Source: Acanthopleura granulata (Eukaryota > Mollusca > Polyplacophora > Chitonida > Chitonidae). From it: DNA of 64,000 nt. The position numbers and the translations under genes are program-made. The notes below the pieces were generated by a model. That model had not been told where the DNA came from. It made no database searches and was given only the letters and a program-made list of their open reading frames with translations. Below are positions 19,741 to 32,284 of this stretch, one piece after another (positions within the stretch are counted from its first letter, which is position 1; each line of letters opens with the position of its first letter). Location: positions 6,915,245 through 6,979,244 of the forward strand of contig JABBOT010000007.1 of the NCBI GenBank assembly GCA_016165875.1, given 5' to 3'.

Positions 19741-20915
19741 ATGTGACCCGACCTGAATTTCAAATATAAGAAGGGTAGCGGAAAAGGAATATGTTTTGCT
19801 GATTTAAAATTAAAAAACATACGTTTTTCCTCCATCTTTCAGTAGAGCTCTCTTGAATTATGTGAGTAGGTCGATGTCACTGAATAAAAATGTCACGGAC
19901 AAAATGGCAGTTTGCTTTCATGATTTTCAGCCTTAAGTAGAACTTTTATTATAGCGTGATAGCATTAATCCTGATTATTACACACTCATTTGCCTTGAAT
20001 TGTCACGAAAACTTTCAGTAGCAAGAAAGCCACAAATGTCTTTGTAGTTTTAGCTGACATGAACAGGGGTGTGGGAGGTTGTTGATCTTGTTGGAGTTAG
20101 CGATCTTCTCAATTTTCGCAGGGAGCACTCTTTTAATTGCCCATACATCCAAGCTTGTACCCCTCAACGCAAATTGGTCGTGTTTTCTTCTTCCATATGT
20201 GGCAATGATTGTATCCCTTAATTATTCACAGCCATGACAGCACATTCCTAAACCAGCGACAATAGTTTAGATAACACATGCCAACTATTTCATACCAATT
20301 TTGTGGTTTTAACCCCGTACAGCTGACACAAAGTGTTAATGCTGTGGTTAGAATTGGTATTTATCATAGAAACTTGTGGTATTTCCGGCTTCTTTGCGCT
20401 GATCTAAAGCAACGAAGAACCGTGCATGACAACGCACAAAATTCCACACGCACATGACATAGTCAAAGGATAACATCTACAGGAATGGTCTGAGAGCAAA
20501 CTTTATAGAAAAAGTTATAGAAAGATTGAAAGTTATCGAAAACGTCTGACATTCTTGACTTCGCCACGCCTCGTTAATTAACAAATAAATTTACGAGCCA
20601 ATCCACGGTGCTTTGGTCAGAAAGAGATGAAGAAAAACCGGAAATGGAAACAGAAATTCGACTCCTTTGGCTGATGTCTATTGCAAACATTTCTGTGGAA
20701 CACTTAGATCTTGTTTCCAGCAAACCATAAATTATGATGCAAACTCCTGTGTCCGACAGAAAACCAAATGCAGACGTGCTCTTCGTAGTCTGTAATGAAC
20801 TCTGTATTCATCTAAGATATTCATTTCACCGACGGATTGAGCCTTAGATTGACTTAGAACGAGAACATTGTGTTTCCCGAAACGACATGGAATTTAAACC
20901 ATGCAGGCACAACTT
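19741..20915. other. non-coding stretch, nothing recognised
   Basis: No supported exon, RNA gene or repeat family found. Confidence 0.4.
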
Positions 20916-21175
20916 TGTTTGTTTATTTGTTTGTATTTTTACGCAATACTCATGAAAATTTCACTTACAGGACGACGACCAGCGTTATCGTGAGAGAAAT
21001 CGGGACGAGTCCGGTTGGAAAACCCACAACCATTCGCAAAGTTGCAGACCTTCCCACGTTCCTAAACGATCTGAAAAGAAGCCAGCATCTCAGGACCAGA
21101 ACTTGAACTCACAGCAACCGCATTTCTGAGAGGCTCCTGTGTGATTGTGCCGCGCTGGCGCGACTAGGCGCAACT
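20916..21175 (-). mobile_element. SINE family 1 copy, minus orientation
   Basis: TTTGTTTATTTGTTTGTATT, TTTACGCAATACTCATGAAA, GACGACGACCAGCGTTATCG, ACCTTCCCACGTTCCTAAAC, GAACTTGAACTCACAGCAAC, CGCATTTCTGAGAGGCTCCT and GCCGCGCTGGCGCGACTAGG: tail to head, diverged but nearly full length. Confidence 0.85.
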
Positions 21176-21289
21176 TGAACCTGCAGCCAAGTCCAAAACA
21201 ATATCTAAGAAATTAAGTACAGGTTATACCTTATAGGATATTAAAACTTTCTCTACACAGAGTTGCTATTAAGGAACAGATGGAAAAGT

Positions 21290-21745
21290 TTCTCAAGTTG
21301 GTTTTCGACCTGGCCTAAAGGAATACCCAGGCCTACAGTTACATCCTGGCACAAATTATGGAAGCCGGATGAGGACATCTCGCCCCTGGAATTAAAGTAC
21401 ACAAGACTAGAAATTACACTCTGGTCTGTAGTACACTTTGGCTTAAAGCCACATGGCGGTCGTCAGACCAGTTTTACAAAGCAGTGTTGCAACGATGCGT
21501 TACAGTGTGGCCAATAGGACTTGGTCCTCTGTAGTTGTGTCAAATAAAGTTACACCCTAGCCTAAAGTTTACACTTTGACCTGAAGTTACTCAAAATGTG
21601 TCTTGACCTAATGTTACATACTAATGTAAAGTAAACGCTTTGGCCTAAAGTTATACAGTGACCTTTAATACTCTTAGGTCGTGGCTTATTGTTACGTCCT
21701 GACCTGACGATATACCTTGACCTAAAATTACGCCATTGCCTAACG
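21290..21745. repeat. degraded tandem repeat, about 20-24 bp
   Basis: The phrase CCTAAAGTTACAC with TTTGRCCT or TTGACCT recurs, often degenerate: GGCCTAAAGGAATACCCAGG, TAGCCTAAAGTTTACACTTT, GACCTGAAGTTACTC, TTGACCTAATGTTACATACT, GGCCTAAAGTTATACAGTGA, TTGACCTAAAATTACGCCAT. Spacing is irregular. The open frames here come from the repeat. Confidence 0.6.
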
Positions 21746-22469
21746 GTCCGCTTACAGCTTTGGTGGTCCCGCTCTGCGCCATACTGTCGTAGTAAAGAAG
21801 TAAATTTATTCAAATTTGGAAATCGTGCAATGTGTACAAGTACGGAGTTGGGTCATATCTGAACCTCTCAAATACCGAGTCTCATCACCCTGTCACTTCG
21901 CACATTTGCCCTTTCAGCCTCCAGATGGCGCAAGGGTACCTAATCACCTTTTCTATGTAAAAGACTAGTGCCATCTGGTATAGTTAATGGAGCAAATAGG
22001 CAAAGTCATGGGGTCATGATTTGGTATGCTCTGATCATATAAACAACCATATTAAGCTCAAATATGAACTTACACAACACCATGCTTCTTGTCTGACCAT
22101 GAAATCTCATTCAGTGTATGACCAAACATCTCCGAATACTTAGAAAACGAATACCAAAATACACTTGTAACATTTGGAGGAAAGAACATGATATGCAGTA
22201 AATACTGCCACTATGTCGTGTTTAGCGTCTTCTTGAACAGCATGCGTTTGTACGCTTGAAATCTTGATATTATCGCAAGGCTAACGCAGTACAACCTCGA
22301 AGTTAAAATATACTTGGTGATAATAATGGCGCTATTATATGATACCAATTCTTGTCTTGGTACCTATATGTCATGACACATTCATTACGATTATCAAATT
22401 TCACTATGATTTTTTCATTTTTATCACCTGAATCCTTGCTGTTTTTGTATTTTATTTCCGAAAGCTTCA
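21746..22469. other. non-coding stretch, nothing recognised
   Basis: No supported feature. Stops are frequent in all frames. Confidence 0.4.
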
Positions 22470-22670
22470 TTTTATTTGTTTATTTGATTGGTGCTTTACG
22501 CTGTACTCAAGAATATTTCACTAATACGATGGAGGCCAGCATTATGGTGGGAGGAAACCGGGTATAGCCCGGGGAAAACCCACGACCATCAGCAGGTTGC
22601 TGGCGGACATGAGCTGGACTTCAACTCACAGCTCTGCGCTAGTGCGCTAACCGACTGTACCACCGAACAT
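22470..22670 (-). mobile_element. SINE family 1 copy, minus, with short internal deletion
   Basis: TTTATTTGATTGGTGCTTTA, CGCTGTACTCAAGAATATTT, GGCCAGCATTATGGTGGGAG, CCGGGTATAGCCCGGGGAAA, GACCATCAGCAGGTTGCTGG, GAGCTGGACTTCAACTCACA, then GCTAGTGCGCTAACCGACTG and TACCACCGA. Relative to other copies, two stretches of the body are deleted. The head, including an A-box-like region, is kept. Confidence 0.9.
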
Positions 22671-25600
22671 GGTACGTTCTATAGCTACAATGCAGTTGAA
22701 GGATTCCCAGGAGGACGAAGAAAACGTCCTTCCTCGGTTTGAACAGCCAAGCGCTAATTTAGAAATGAAATAACGGTGATTAGAACTCTACACATGCACC
22801 CACCTGTCAAACAGTTCAACAATCATTACCCGCACGTGCGGTTTGACCGCACCTGTAATCAGATCAGGCCACCGGGACGTCGCGACCCACTCCCACACAC
22901 GCGCACGCATCACGTCTTATTTAGACTGCGACTGATGCGGTTTCGGGGACAGCTTGCGTAAGAACGACACAACAGACAGTAGTCTGTGTGGAAAACCACA
23001 GATTTTAAAGCCAAACAAAAGCCAGTGTTAAAGGTTAACTGTATCCTGCGTGTTGTATTAAGTCTGGGTGAGCCTCAAATCGTAGTTCCACACCTACACT
23101 TAATTGCACGCGTAGTTTATGTCATGATGTTTTCCTGCACTTCAGATGCGCATGTCTGGTAAACATCATGCACTATTTTCTTATGCCATGTGCTCAATTC
23201 CTGTTCCTTTTGCTTCTTTTGTAAATCATAATTGCACCATGTGTATGCAAACTCCTCAGTAGAATAATAATTGGCCTGTTAAGGGTAATGGTAGTTCTTC
23301 TATATATTACCTGCTCTTATGAATGTTGTAATAGTTATAACAATGATTTTAGATATGATTTTCTTAAAAGAAACTGATAAAAATCCTTGGCTAATTTTTA
23401 ACCTCCTGAACAATTGCAAAGAAAATGTGATTGAACAGTCATGCGCAATGCAAGCATAGGCAAATATTCTGACATTATAAACAGTTTTTATCAGAAACTT
23501 GCTTTTCAAGAACCCTTATAATAGGCGATTTCATCTAAGTGTGTTTGCTTGATACGGATTTGTGGTTGTGATTAGGGTCAATTGTCTCCATGATAAACTT
23601 TCTTTCAAATGTATTAGGATGTAAATTCCTCCTAGCAGCCTACATATGCATAGTTCTATTTCAATTTTAACATTGCGAGGAAGACGCCATATACGTGATG
23701 TTCTACCCTAGTCATACAGAATGGTGACAATGGAACCAGCCCGCACTTGGGGTAACGCCGCATTAGAAGTGATGAAGCCCCATGTGTATAATGTTATTCA
23801 AATCTATATAATGGCGCGTGTGCCCACTGGCCCATGATGAAATAAACACCAAACAATAAAGAAAGCTCATAATGTGTTTGGCCACAGTCTTATGCCCCAA
23901 CGCGACAAAGATTTACATCACTGAATATACGTATTTCATCTAAGTATAATGCCTGATCCACAGCTGTTTCAACTAATGAATGATTTTTGTGATTCACTTC
24001 GTGAAAGGGCTATAGTTAAATATAGTATTACAGTGTGTTGCCCAATTGATCAGTCAATGCAAAATTCAGTGAATCAACTTGTGGACAAAACAGATGGAGG
24101 GTGGAAATTTGATATAACTTTTCCGTGATCTACTCAAATGAGCTAGGCATTTACTTGCTTAACTAATCTGAATTAACCTGTTCCGAATGACACAGTGTAA
24201 CAGTCGGGAATTGCGAACATCGGACTGATTTGGCGACTTCCCAGCAGGACCTTCGTCTCATCAGCTGGCTTTAATGACAACTGTTCACTGTCAGTCGCTT
24301 TTTCCAATTACATCGGCAATTTTTTCTTCCGCTTGAAGAGGTGTTTAAAAGCGGTAACACCCACGAAAAATCATTATGTGCTGCGAATTCTAATGCACCC
24401 GTTGTTCAACTAATTACCTGTAGGTTTCGATGGCAGCAACAAGCGACCTGGAAGCACCTCCCTTCAGTATTCATATATGTAATAAATATGTTTTTTTCTT
24501 CGTAACGCAGGGCGTTGTTTCCCGTGTCAATTTTGTCATTTCTTATTCTGAAGCACGGTCCTTAAACAGTTAATGATTGTCAACTCTATAGAGCGGTTGT
24601 TTTTTCATTGGTAGTTTAAGCAGCGATGAGGGCTGTTGTGAAACTTGGTACGGGCATTAGCTCCGTTAATCCATGCCGCGACAAATGCGTGGTATCAGAA
24701 AACAGAAGGCTTGTTTTTGTCCCACCATCAGCGTCATAACTTTTCGATTCCTGCTTCAATATTGCTAATTATTTGGAGACCACCAATTAGTTACAAAACT
24801 GAAATATAAAAAGAGAATCAGGGCTAAGATTATGACTTTATACACGCCTTCCTAAATTAAATAAATTAAGGTATAGAAATATATGACTAATTTAAAGCAT
24901 CCATGTTTTGCTTATACTCACGTTTACGTTATTTCATTTTATGAATTATTCTTGTATTTAAACACTGAGATGAATCCTATCGGATTACCTTTGAACTTAA
25001 ACTTTACTACTCTTTTTCCTTAATCGAAGAGTCTATCGATTTTTTACCGTCGTTAACTTTTTTGTGAGTTGCAAAAGTCTCTGTACTTCTTTTGGTTGTT
25101 TTTGGGGGGGGGGGGGTGTCTACATGAAGTTACAAATATTTTAAGCATGACGCACTCAGATGTTGAAAATATCATTGCCATTACCATCGAAATACTTATG
25201 AGACAAAATAAAAAATGAGATCTCGTATTTCAGCGAAGTATAGTCTAGAAACCAAATACTCGTACCAAATCGATAATCGCAAGAACCATTTCCAAAATAA
25301 TGTAAAATGCTAGTAGAATGTCAGTAAAATACTGACTCAATAACTTTAGACACAGACGTAGCCACAGCCCTGAGATTCGCTGCCTAGCCTATTAGCAGAC
25401 TGATTGTACTGAGGCCGCCATCTGAGAGAACTAAGAAATAACCAACCCGGTTAACACTGTATAGCGGCAACACCATCCTTATAGTTAACATCCCTGATGC
25501 CTCATTATTGGTTCGTACACTGACAACGTGCTATGAAAGAAAACAGAAACCTCCGTGTACTTATACGGATGGCTAAGGCCCGTGTGATATAGCCTTCATT

Positions 25601-25830
25601 GTGCTTAGAAGCATTTATAGAGTTGGTTTGGAAATACTGTGGTTGATATGGAGAACTCTTCCAGATATGAGCTAGACAAAGCACTTTAAACGGAAACATG
25701 AGCAGTGTCAAGAAGAAATGAACATAAGAGGCCCTATGCATTGCGTAATATGTTACTCTACACTTTTCTACCCATCCCCTACTTCCGGTATGGATGTGGC
25801 CTACCGTTACTTTACGGGAGACAGGCCTCT
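22671..25830. other. 3.2 kb without a supported feature
   Basis: AT-rich sequence with no repeat family found by eye. A G run lies at about 25105-25117. A GC-richer patch at 22840-22950 has an open frame but no splice or domain support. Confidence 0.35.
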
Positions 25831-26057
25831 AATTAATTTATTGATTCAGTTTGTATGCTGTCCTTAAAATGTTTTACTCTTACCTAACAGTGGTCAGCCT
25901 TATGGGTGCGGAAACTGGAGTGGCTACCTTAGATTCTTTTTAAACATACTGGCTTAATCCGCACACGACGCAACTGGAGTTGGTTTCGAACACGCGACCT
26001 CATTGGTCAAAGGCTTAATAGCTAAAGCCAGCCAACGCTTTAACCATCTGATCCCGG
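25831..26057 (-). mobile_element. SINE family 2 copy, minus orientation
   Basis: The tail side (TTGATTCAGTTTGTATGCTG, TCCTTAAAATGTTTTACTCT) resembles family 1. The head side differs: reverse-complemented, it reads TGGTTAAAGCGTTGGCTGGC (A-box-like) and GGTCGCGTGTTCGAAACCAA (B-box with GTTCGAAACC). This is a tRNA-like promoter, so the element is a tRNA-derived SINE of another family. Confidence 0.7.
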
Positions 26058-26986
26058 ACTTACTTATCAGGACATGAACTCACAAAACCTGACTGTGTAT
26101 GATATCAGACCATGTTATTGAAGTGTCACGTGTTGAAACTCTGGTTCCGCATATAGCCAATCGCAGCGCCTTAGATGTCATTCACGAGGCGTAGTAGCAA
26201 ACAATTCAGTCGTTACCGGGATTTTTCATAAATGAAATTATGTTTTCATAACATATACCATGCAGTCATAGGCCAATTATATTTGACTTACTCATACTAA
26301 CCAGCCATTGCAACAACATATCCTGGTAGGACTTTGAAAATCATTTCCAGTCATTAGTAACCGTTAAAAAATAAATGTATGGTGAGGGTGGAATACCACC
26401 ATACCACCTTCTATGAGTCGCTATGGACAAATGTATGTATATATGTATACTATAGCAGTGATTTTTATAGCAGCGTCTTCAGACCCGTTTTGAGTTCAAT
26501 ACAGCAACACCATCTTTATTGGACAAGGAATGTGTTTCCCTTCAAAACCACTATGGAGAAAAAAATATTTGGTCCAAGGTCTCCTAAGTTGATTGCCACA
26601 TCAAAGAATGATATTTAACAATTCATAGACGAATACTTCCCTGATAAAATTATAGTCATCGCAGTACATTCGCCTATAATACAAACTTCTTACCATCATA
26701 AAGAAAATTAAGTCGAATTTAAGAAGTTCCATGATGTTGTTTGCATGAAATAGAAAAATAAGCGATTTCTTACAACATATTCATTTGATCATTTAAATAA
26801 TTAATCTGTTGATACTACCAAAATTATGTGATATAGTAAATGAATTGATTTATCAGCTGTTTTGCACTCCTCTCCATTATGAACATAGAGACATTGTGGA
26901 TGAACTAATCCACAGGGACAGAATCAATATATACATATCTACCAAGACCGCGTTCGAAGTGTTTGACAAATGCGCCTGGGCGTTAC
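26058..26986. other. non-coding stretch, nothing recognised
   Basis: No feature with splice, domain or repeat support. Confidence 0.35.
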
Positions 26987-27161
26987 CAATATCACCGGTA
27001 TGCAGAACATGCAGGACATATCTCCACGAGCTTGTTTATCGCATTTTTGCACGACCTCCGAGACAAATTTTCGGATTCTTTTGAGCGATTGTTCGATAGG
27101 TTGGACATTATGAGTGATCTGGTTGACCACCATAACTCGGCAGATGATTCCCATTAAACAG
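26987..27161 (-). CDS. weak candidate exon, unknown protein
   Basis: A strong acceptor (rc CTGTTTTCAG) and a GTAACG donor bound 175 bp with one open leftward frame: CLMGIICRVMVVNQITHNVQ, PIEQSLKRIRKFVSEVVQKC, DKQARGDMSCMFCIPVIL. It would be a short hydrophobic start followed by a charged helix. However, a plus-strand frame over the same bases (LRDKFSDSFERLFDRLDIMS, DLVDHHNSADDSH, stop at 27155-27157) looks equally protein-like, so strand and reality are both uncertain. No family recognised. Confidence 0.25.
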
Positions 27162-28589
27162 CTGAAAACAGTACTTTGGTTAGATGATATGAAGTGATGC
27201 ATATCCGTACACATGTATATCGTAACTAAATAACCTACTCCAAAGATATTATCACGGCGCCTCCCGACAGTTGGGCAAAAAAACCGGGGCGTAAAAACTA
27301 AAGTAGGGCGATGTTGAGACATTCCATGTTCACTGTAGCATCGCATGTCAAATATATGACAGCATGTCACTTTTCATGGCGAATGGCAAATGGCGTACAT
27401 GTCATGGTGGCTGGCTCGTACCTCGAGAATCCCGCGAGAACCCGCTGTGACAGAAGCAGCCATCCACGGAACATTGTTCATAACCTTTCTTGTACTGTTT
27501 CTTCCAAAAACTTATCTCTAGAGAGCAAACAAAGGGAAGAGTGACAGGTGCAAGGAAAACAAAATTTACTAAATATATTGGACAGTCTGTAATTGTGTGC
27601 AAATTATTTGCAGCGGTAAGATGACCGTGATAGCGTCATAAAAACGTCATCAACCAGCCAAGAAGAAAGCAATAATAAACGTTTTCTGATGAACAGCACT
27701 TCCTGTGCACTTGTCAGAGAATAGCTCTTAGCAAACATTCGCTTAGTGCTAATTATTTAATTACTAAAACCCTGCATCCGTTTAAAGGTGAAAAAAGAAA
27801 TGGGTGATATTTTTAAGATATGAATCATTCACCCCAAGGAGATAATGTTATTTAACGACGAAAAAAAAGACAACCCAAAGTTTCTTAAGTGCAGCAACCC
27901 AGGTGTGTCATGTTGAACCTTTAGATCAACATTTTATCTAATAGCACAAGTGTCAAGGTAAAGAGAAATGCAATCATTTCGAAATTTCACTCAAATTTTT
28001 AGATATTTACATCTCTACTGATGAACTACAAAGTAATTATTGTTAATATCGTCACAAGCCATGATTCATTCCCCCAAAAAGGAGATCTATCATTGGGATG
28101 ACATATTTTTAAAAAAAGTATCGAGTTAACCTTACATCATCAGTGCTAGTTTTTTTTGTCACTGAAAAAAGATAATAAAACAGAAATGAAAAATTTTCAC
28201 CTTGAGAAATTTCGCTATTGTTGCGCTGCATTGGTGTTTTTAAGCCTTTAAAAGTGTACAGTTCCTCAAACTGATCTAATATAGTATATGTCGAAATGGA
28301 CACACGAGATAAGTGCGAAAAAGGACAAAAAAACTAGTTAGGAACAAATCAAAGCCTAACTAAACACGCGGAATCTATTCCTAAAGATACATAACAATAA
28401 GGCCTGGACAGCAGCCAAACACAAGTCAAAACCATTTTCAAGTGATATGGGCAAGTAGTCAGCTAGCGCTATGCAATGTTGCAGAAAAACAGCACAATTA
28501 ATCAGCAGACATATCTCTATACATCTATGTACTACTAGAAAGTCGATGTCACAGCTATATCTAAAGTCGAATCACATTCATGTCAAATC
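27162..28589. other. non-coding stretch with loose inverted and direct repeats
   Basis: Near-copies ATGAATCATTCACCCCAAGG (about 27821) and ATGATTCATTCCCCCAAAAA (about 28061) occur. CGAAATTTCACTCAAATTTT (about 27979) is loosely inverted against TGAAAAATTTTCACCTTGAG (about 28187). A decayed MITE is possible, but I cannot draw its ends. Confidence 0.3.
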
Positions 28590-28670
28590 AGACAAGGACA
28601 GAGCCTGGAGAAAACCATGGCCCTTTGGCAGGAACCCAGCCAACGTCCAGACTTGAGGTCGCAGGAGTAC
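28590..28670 (-). mobile_element. SINE fragment, degraded
   Basis: GACAGAGCCTGGAGAAAACC, ATGGCCCTTTGGCAGGAACC and GACTTGAGGTCGCAGGAGTA line up with part of the SINE family 1 body in minus orientation. Confidence 0.4.
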
Positions 28671-28719
28671 AGTTATGCATAATATTGCACACTTATATGA
28701 AATAAATTGTTTGTTATAA

Positions 28720-29100
28720 TTTTTGTTTATGTCGCCTGTCACGTGTATAAGCAATAATATGGAACTTCGGGAATCCGTAATATTATTTCATATGTTTAAA
28801 ACTTTATTTACATCGTCATTCGCATGTAATGCAAACACGTGCTTGTCATTGTCAAGGTAATAGTTTGGATCTGCGGGAAACACTAATATTAAATGATATG
28901 CTTGAAATTTTATTTAGATTACCAGTCACATTTATAGCAGACATGTGCTTGAAGTTGTGAAGGGAATAGTTCGGGACTGCTTGTGGGAATCAGTAATATT
29001 AAATGATATGCTTGAAACTTTATTTAGATTGCCAGACTCATATGTAGCAAAGATGTGCTTGAAGTGGTAAAGGCAATAATTTGGAACTACGGGAAAAAAC
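28720..29100. repeat. tandem array, 106-110 bp monomer, about 3.5 units
   Basis: Units begin TAATATTATTTCATATG at 28778, TAATATTAAATGATATGCTT at 28884 and TAATATTAAATGATATGCTT at 28994. Each continues GAAACTTTATTTAGATTGCC, then GTGCTTGAAGTTGT and TAGTTTGGA with CGGGAA. A partial unit precedes at about 28720. Confidence 0.85.
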
Positions 29101-29380
29101 TTGAGTGAGTTATTGAATTCTGACTGAGACAGTGACCAGCAGTGTGATGAATGGAACCTCAATTACGTAACAGCGGTACTGTATATCATTAATTGGATTC
29201 GCACAGAACGTCTATAGCAAGCTTCTCATGTTAGTACATGTACACTTAAGCAGGAAAAAGAGTTCGGAGGGAAAACTAAAATGCCACAGTTTAACCCATA
29301 ATGTGACAATCACGTCGGATTTTGGCCTGTGATAACCTCGCTAGTGAGAACTTCCTCGGCCAAAGGCTGCAGCGGAATAC

Positions 29381-29482
29381 ATGGCCGAGTGTGTACAGAT
29401 GCTAATTGTTGTCGGAGTTACCGTTTCGTTTGCGGTTGTGTGGTCTGGTCTATGTAGAACATACAGCAAGAGGAAGCTTTAG
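29381..29482 (+). CDS. candidate 33-aa single-span microprotein
   Basis: ATG in a good context (AATACATGG) begins 33 codons ending at TAG 29480-29482. The peptide starts MAECVQMLIVVGVTVSFAVV, then WSGLC and the basic end RTYSKRKL. That is a membrane-span-length hydrophobic stretch (about residues 7-25) with a strongly basic C-terminus, which by the positive-inside rule would face the cytoplasm. Small transmembrane regulators of this size exist in animals (sarcolipin-like and SMIM-type), but I see no specific match. The frame also extends upstream without a stop for a few codons (LPRPKAAAEY), so it could instead be the end of an exon. Another frame over the same bases is cysteine-rich. No neighbour suggests a role. 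Confidence 0.3.
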   Translation: MAECVQMLIVVGVTVSFAVVWSGLCRTYSKRKL

Positions 29483-30703
29483 CCAGCCTGAAGGATTCAC
29501 ATGCCTTGCCGAGGAAAAGATCAACACTCCCCAAAACTTTTCTTACTACCATCTGTCAATGGACATTTTTTGGGGAAGGAATTAAAACCATGTGGCCTAA
29601 ATGTCACAGCCTACTCAGTGTGGAGTTCCACCAAGACGCCATATGTATCCAATCTTTGCTAAAAACTAGGGCTTGGAATGTGGGTGCATCTGCTGAAAAT
29701 GTTAAAAGAGTAGTCAGTGGTTCAAATGCCAAGCGTTCATAATATCTTAATCAGTAAAACGGACTATCTGCCTGTCTTATGATGATTTATTTTCTGAATA
29801 AAAATGTCTCTAACCGGATGAGCACATGTCATATTCCAGGAGCCTCTATCTCTCTCGACTCAGGCGAAACCACTCATTTCTTAGACATACTTTTTAGGAC
29901 GTATTTCAAAATAGTTTTCAATAGTTGTCCCTTAACTGAACTATTTGTTGGCCGCGGACCTCGGCATTCTCGCTGTTTTACACGATATGGCTTTGCGAAC
30001 AATTTCGCGATGTCTCCACGATTTTTATCGGGCTATGCTCATGAAAAGTGGGACCAATTAGGGCGTTAGATCTAACTATTACGTGCTTTGTCGGAATCAC
30101 ACATTCCTGTCATTCCTCAACCTTATCATTTCGTGCTTAAAAGCATTGCTTCAAAGACACAACCGTGCCGGGAACGTGTCAAGGTGGTCAATACAAACCT
30201 GTAGTCTTCCTTTTTATTAGTTTATTGTACACTTGGTGGATTCCTCCGTCCAAAGCACCCAAACTATATTGAGAAGGTTTGGTGTGTTAATTATGGGAAT
30301 TATACCCTAATTAGTCACGTGTCAGATTCGTGGGCAAGATAGTGCTTACAGTTGAGTGCCCTCACACAACTGGTTTCCCGGCCAATAAACCGTGCTACTT
30401 AAGAGTATATTATATATTATTAATAAAGGTCTTTTTACAAACACACCTTTCAATCTAACGTCAATATAAGAGGGCGGAGGCCGTGCCAGATCTAAAGAAC
30501 CTCGTTGACGGAGCAGAAATCTCAGATTTCTCTTCAGAATTTGACCAGAGCTGCAGACTGACAGAACAGTAATTGAAGACTCGATGACGCCTGAACGCCT
30601 GAAAGTCGTCTAGATTGATATAATAAAGTAGTACAATGATTGTGTGTTGACTCGTAGGTTGAGAGTTTGCGAGCGGACGGTGTCGTTCTTACAGTCACAT
30701 AGG
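29483..30703. other. non-coding stretch, nothing recognised
   Basis: Two plus-strand open frames (29506-29742, 29779-30069) have no domain, splice or composition support. Confidence 0.35.
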
Positions 30704-30726
30704 TTATATATATATATATATATATA
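30704..30726. repeat. (TA)n microsatellite
   Basis: About eleven uninterrupted TA repeats. Confidence 0.95.
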
Positions 30727-32284
30727 ATGATATAGGGGAACAACGCACATCCAACGTTAACCGTCACAGCAGCACAGCTCAACCAACCCCCAAACAATGA
30801 CGGAAAGTGCAATGCTGACGAGAGACCCGTCTTTATCGCTGTCCCTATCAGAGGTACTTAAAATATATCAATAGCAAACAGACCTGAGTATACTAATGCC
30901 CAAATAAAGTGATTCTATAGCTGATCCGACCATGAGATAAAAAACAGGTGCCCAGGTGATCATCGTACAATAATGCTACGCATGTCTGCGCTAAGCTGAT
31001 ATCACCGGTTACAAACCCTTTCCATAAACGTTATTTCTTTGACTGGCGTTGAATTCCATGCGTTTACAAAACCTACACATGCACACATTCACACATTAAG
31101 AGCACACTGCAAAAAGTGAAGGCACATTGGTGCTAGCTCGGTGTATTGCTCTGATAGACAACTATCTAGGTCATCAATACACACTCAGTTTGGTTATTGA
31201 AATGACCTAATTTCTATAATAGCTGTCAATCATGTTGTCAATAACTTCCATCAGGTGAACAATCGACCATTGAGAAAGATGTAAATCAATGCATTTCGAA
31301 ACGAGCAATTCTTTGCAGTGAGTTAAGCCGAAGTGACTTATAGAACATTGACGACAATGGCAAAGGCTAGTTTCAGAGATTTCGTTCCTATATGGAGATA
31401 CAAAGACATATTATGGCCAAAGGAAAGAATTATATTTTGCCTTTCGCCTTTACAAACATGGCAGATTAAGATTGAATTCAAAATTACTTTTAGTTACCCA
31501 TTTTATGTGAAAGAAGAGTCTTAAAATGTCCATACTGACATAACAATTTTTTGTTAAATTAATACGCTGTTCGGTTTTTGGTAAATGTCGAAATAGTCGA
31601 CGGTCATGCCTCTCTCACTCCCCGCATTCATGACATGTTTTGTGGCAAGCAACATATACACTTGTTAAATAGGCGGTCTGAAACCAAGCGAGTTTTATAG
31701 AAATACACTGATAGATCTGTGCAAAATACCGCATTTGTGTAGTAAACGGCCATTATACTCTGACTGGGATACATGCATGTTGTAATAATGTGCACAAAAT
31801 GTGCGTAAAAGAGAATCGACATGTAATATGGATGTATTTGAGAAAAAAAAACCCCAAAAATCCCTCCAGCAACATTTGGATCGTTGGTACACACGGTTGT
31901 GTACCATTAGTATACAAAAGTGTAGATATTCAATTTTATTATAGTTTGTGTAAAACACGTGGTATGCGGTAGTGTTTAAAGGTGTATTAAGGGCTATATA
32001 TTTTAATTCTATCAAGCTTAAGGCTCACTTTTACGATCCGCCCCAAGGGTGAGATTCACCGTAGAGTTCAGCCACGTCAGGCTGCTGATATTACACAACG
32101 CATGTGCTAAATGCATAAATGCTTATCTAATCGTCATATCGCAAAGGAATATCGTTTGACACTGGAGGTTCCACTCCCGTTCGGTTGTGTATCTAATGCA
32201 GGTTAAATATTGCCCGCCCGCGAACTGCCACTGGGTTCTGCGCCTTGTGTAAGGAGAGTTACGCACATAAGAGCATACACTATA
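30727..32284. other. non-coding stretch, nothing recognised
   Basis: AT-rich. Overlapping short frames at 31628-32015 on both strands have no support. Confidence 0.35.
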
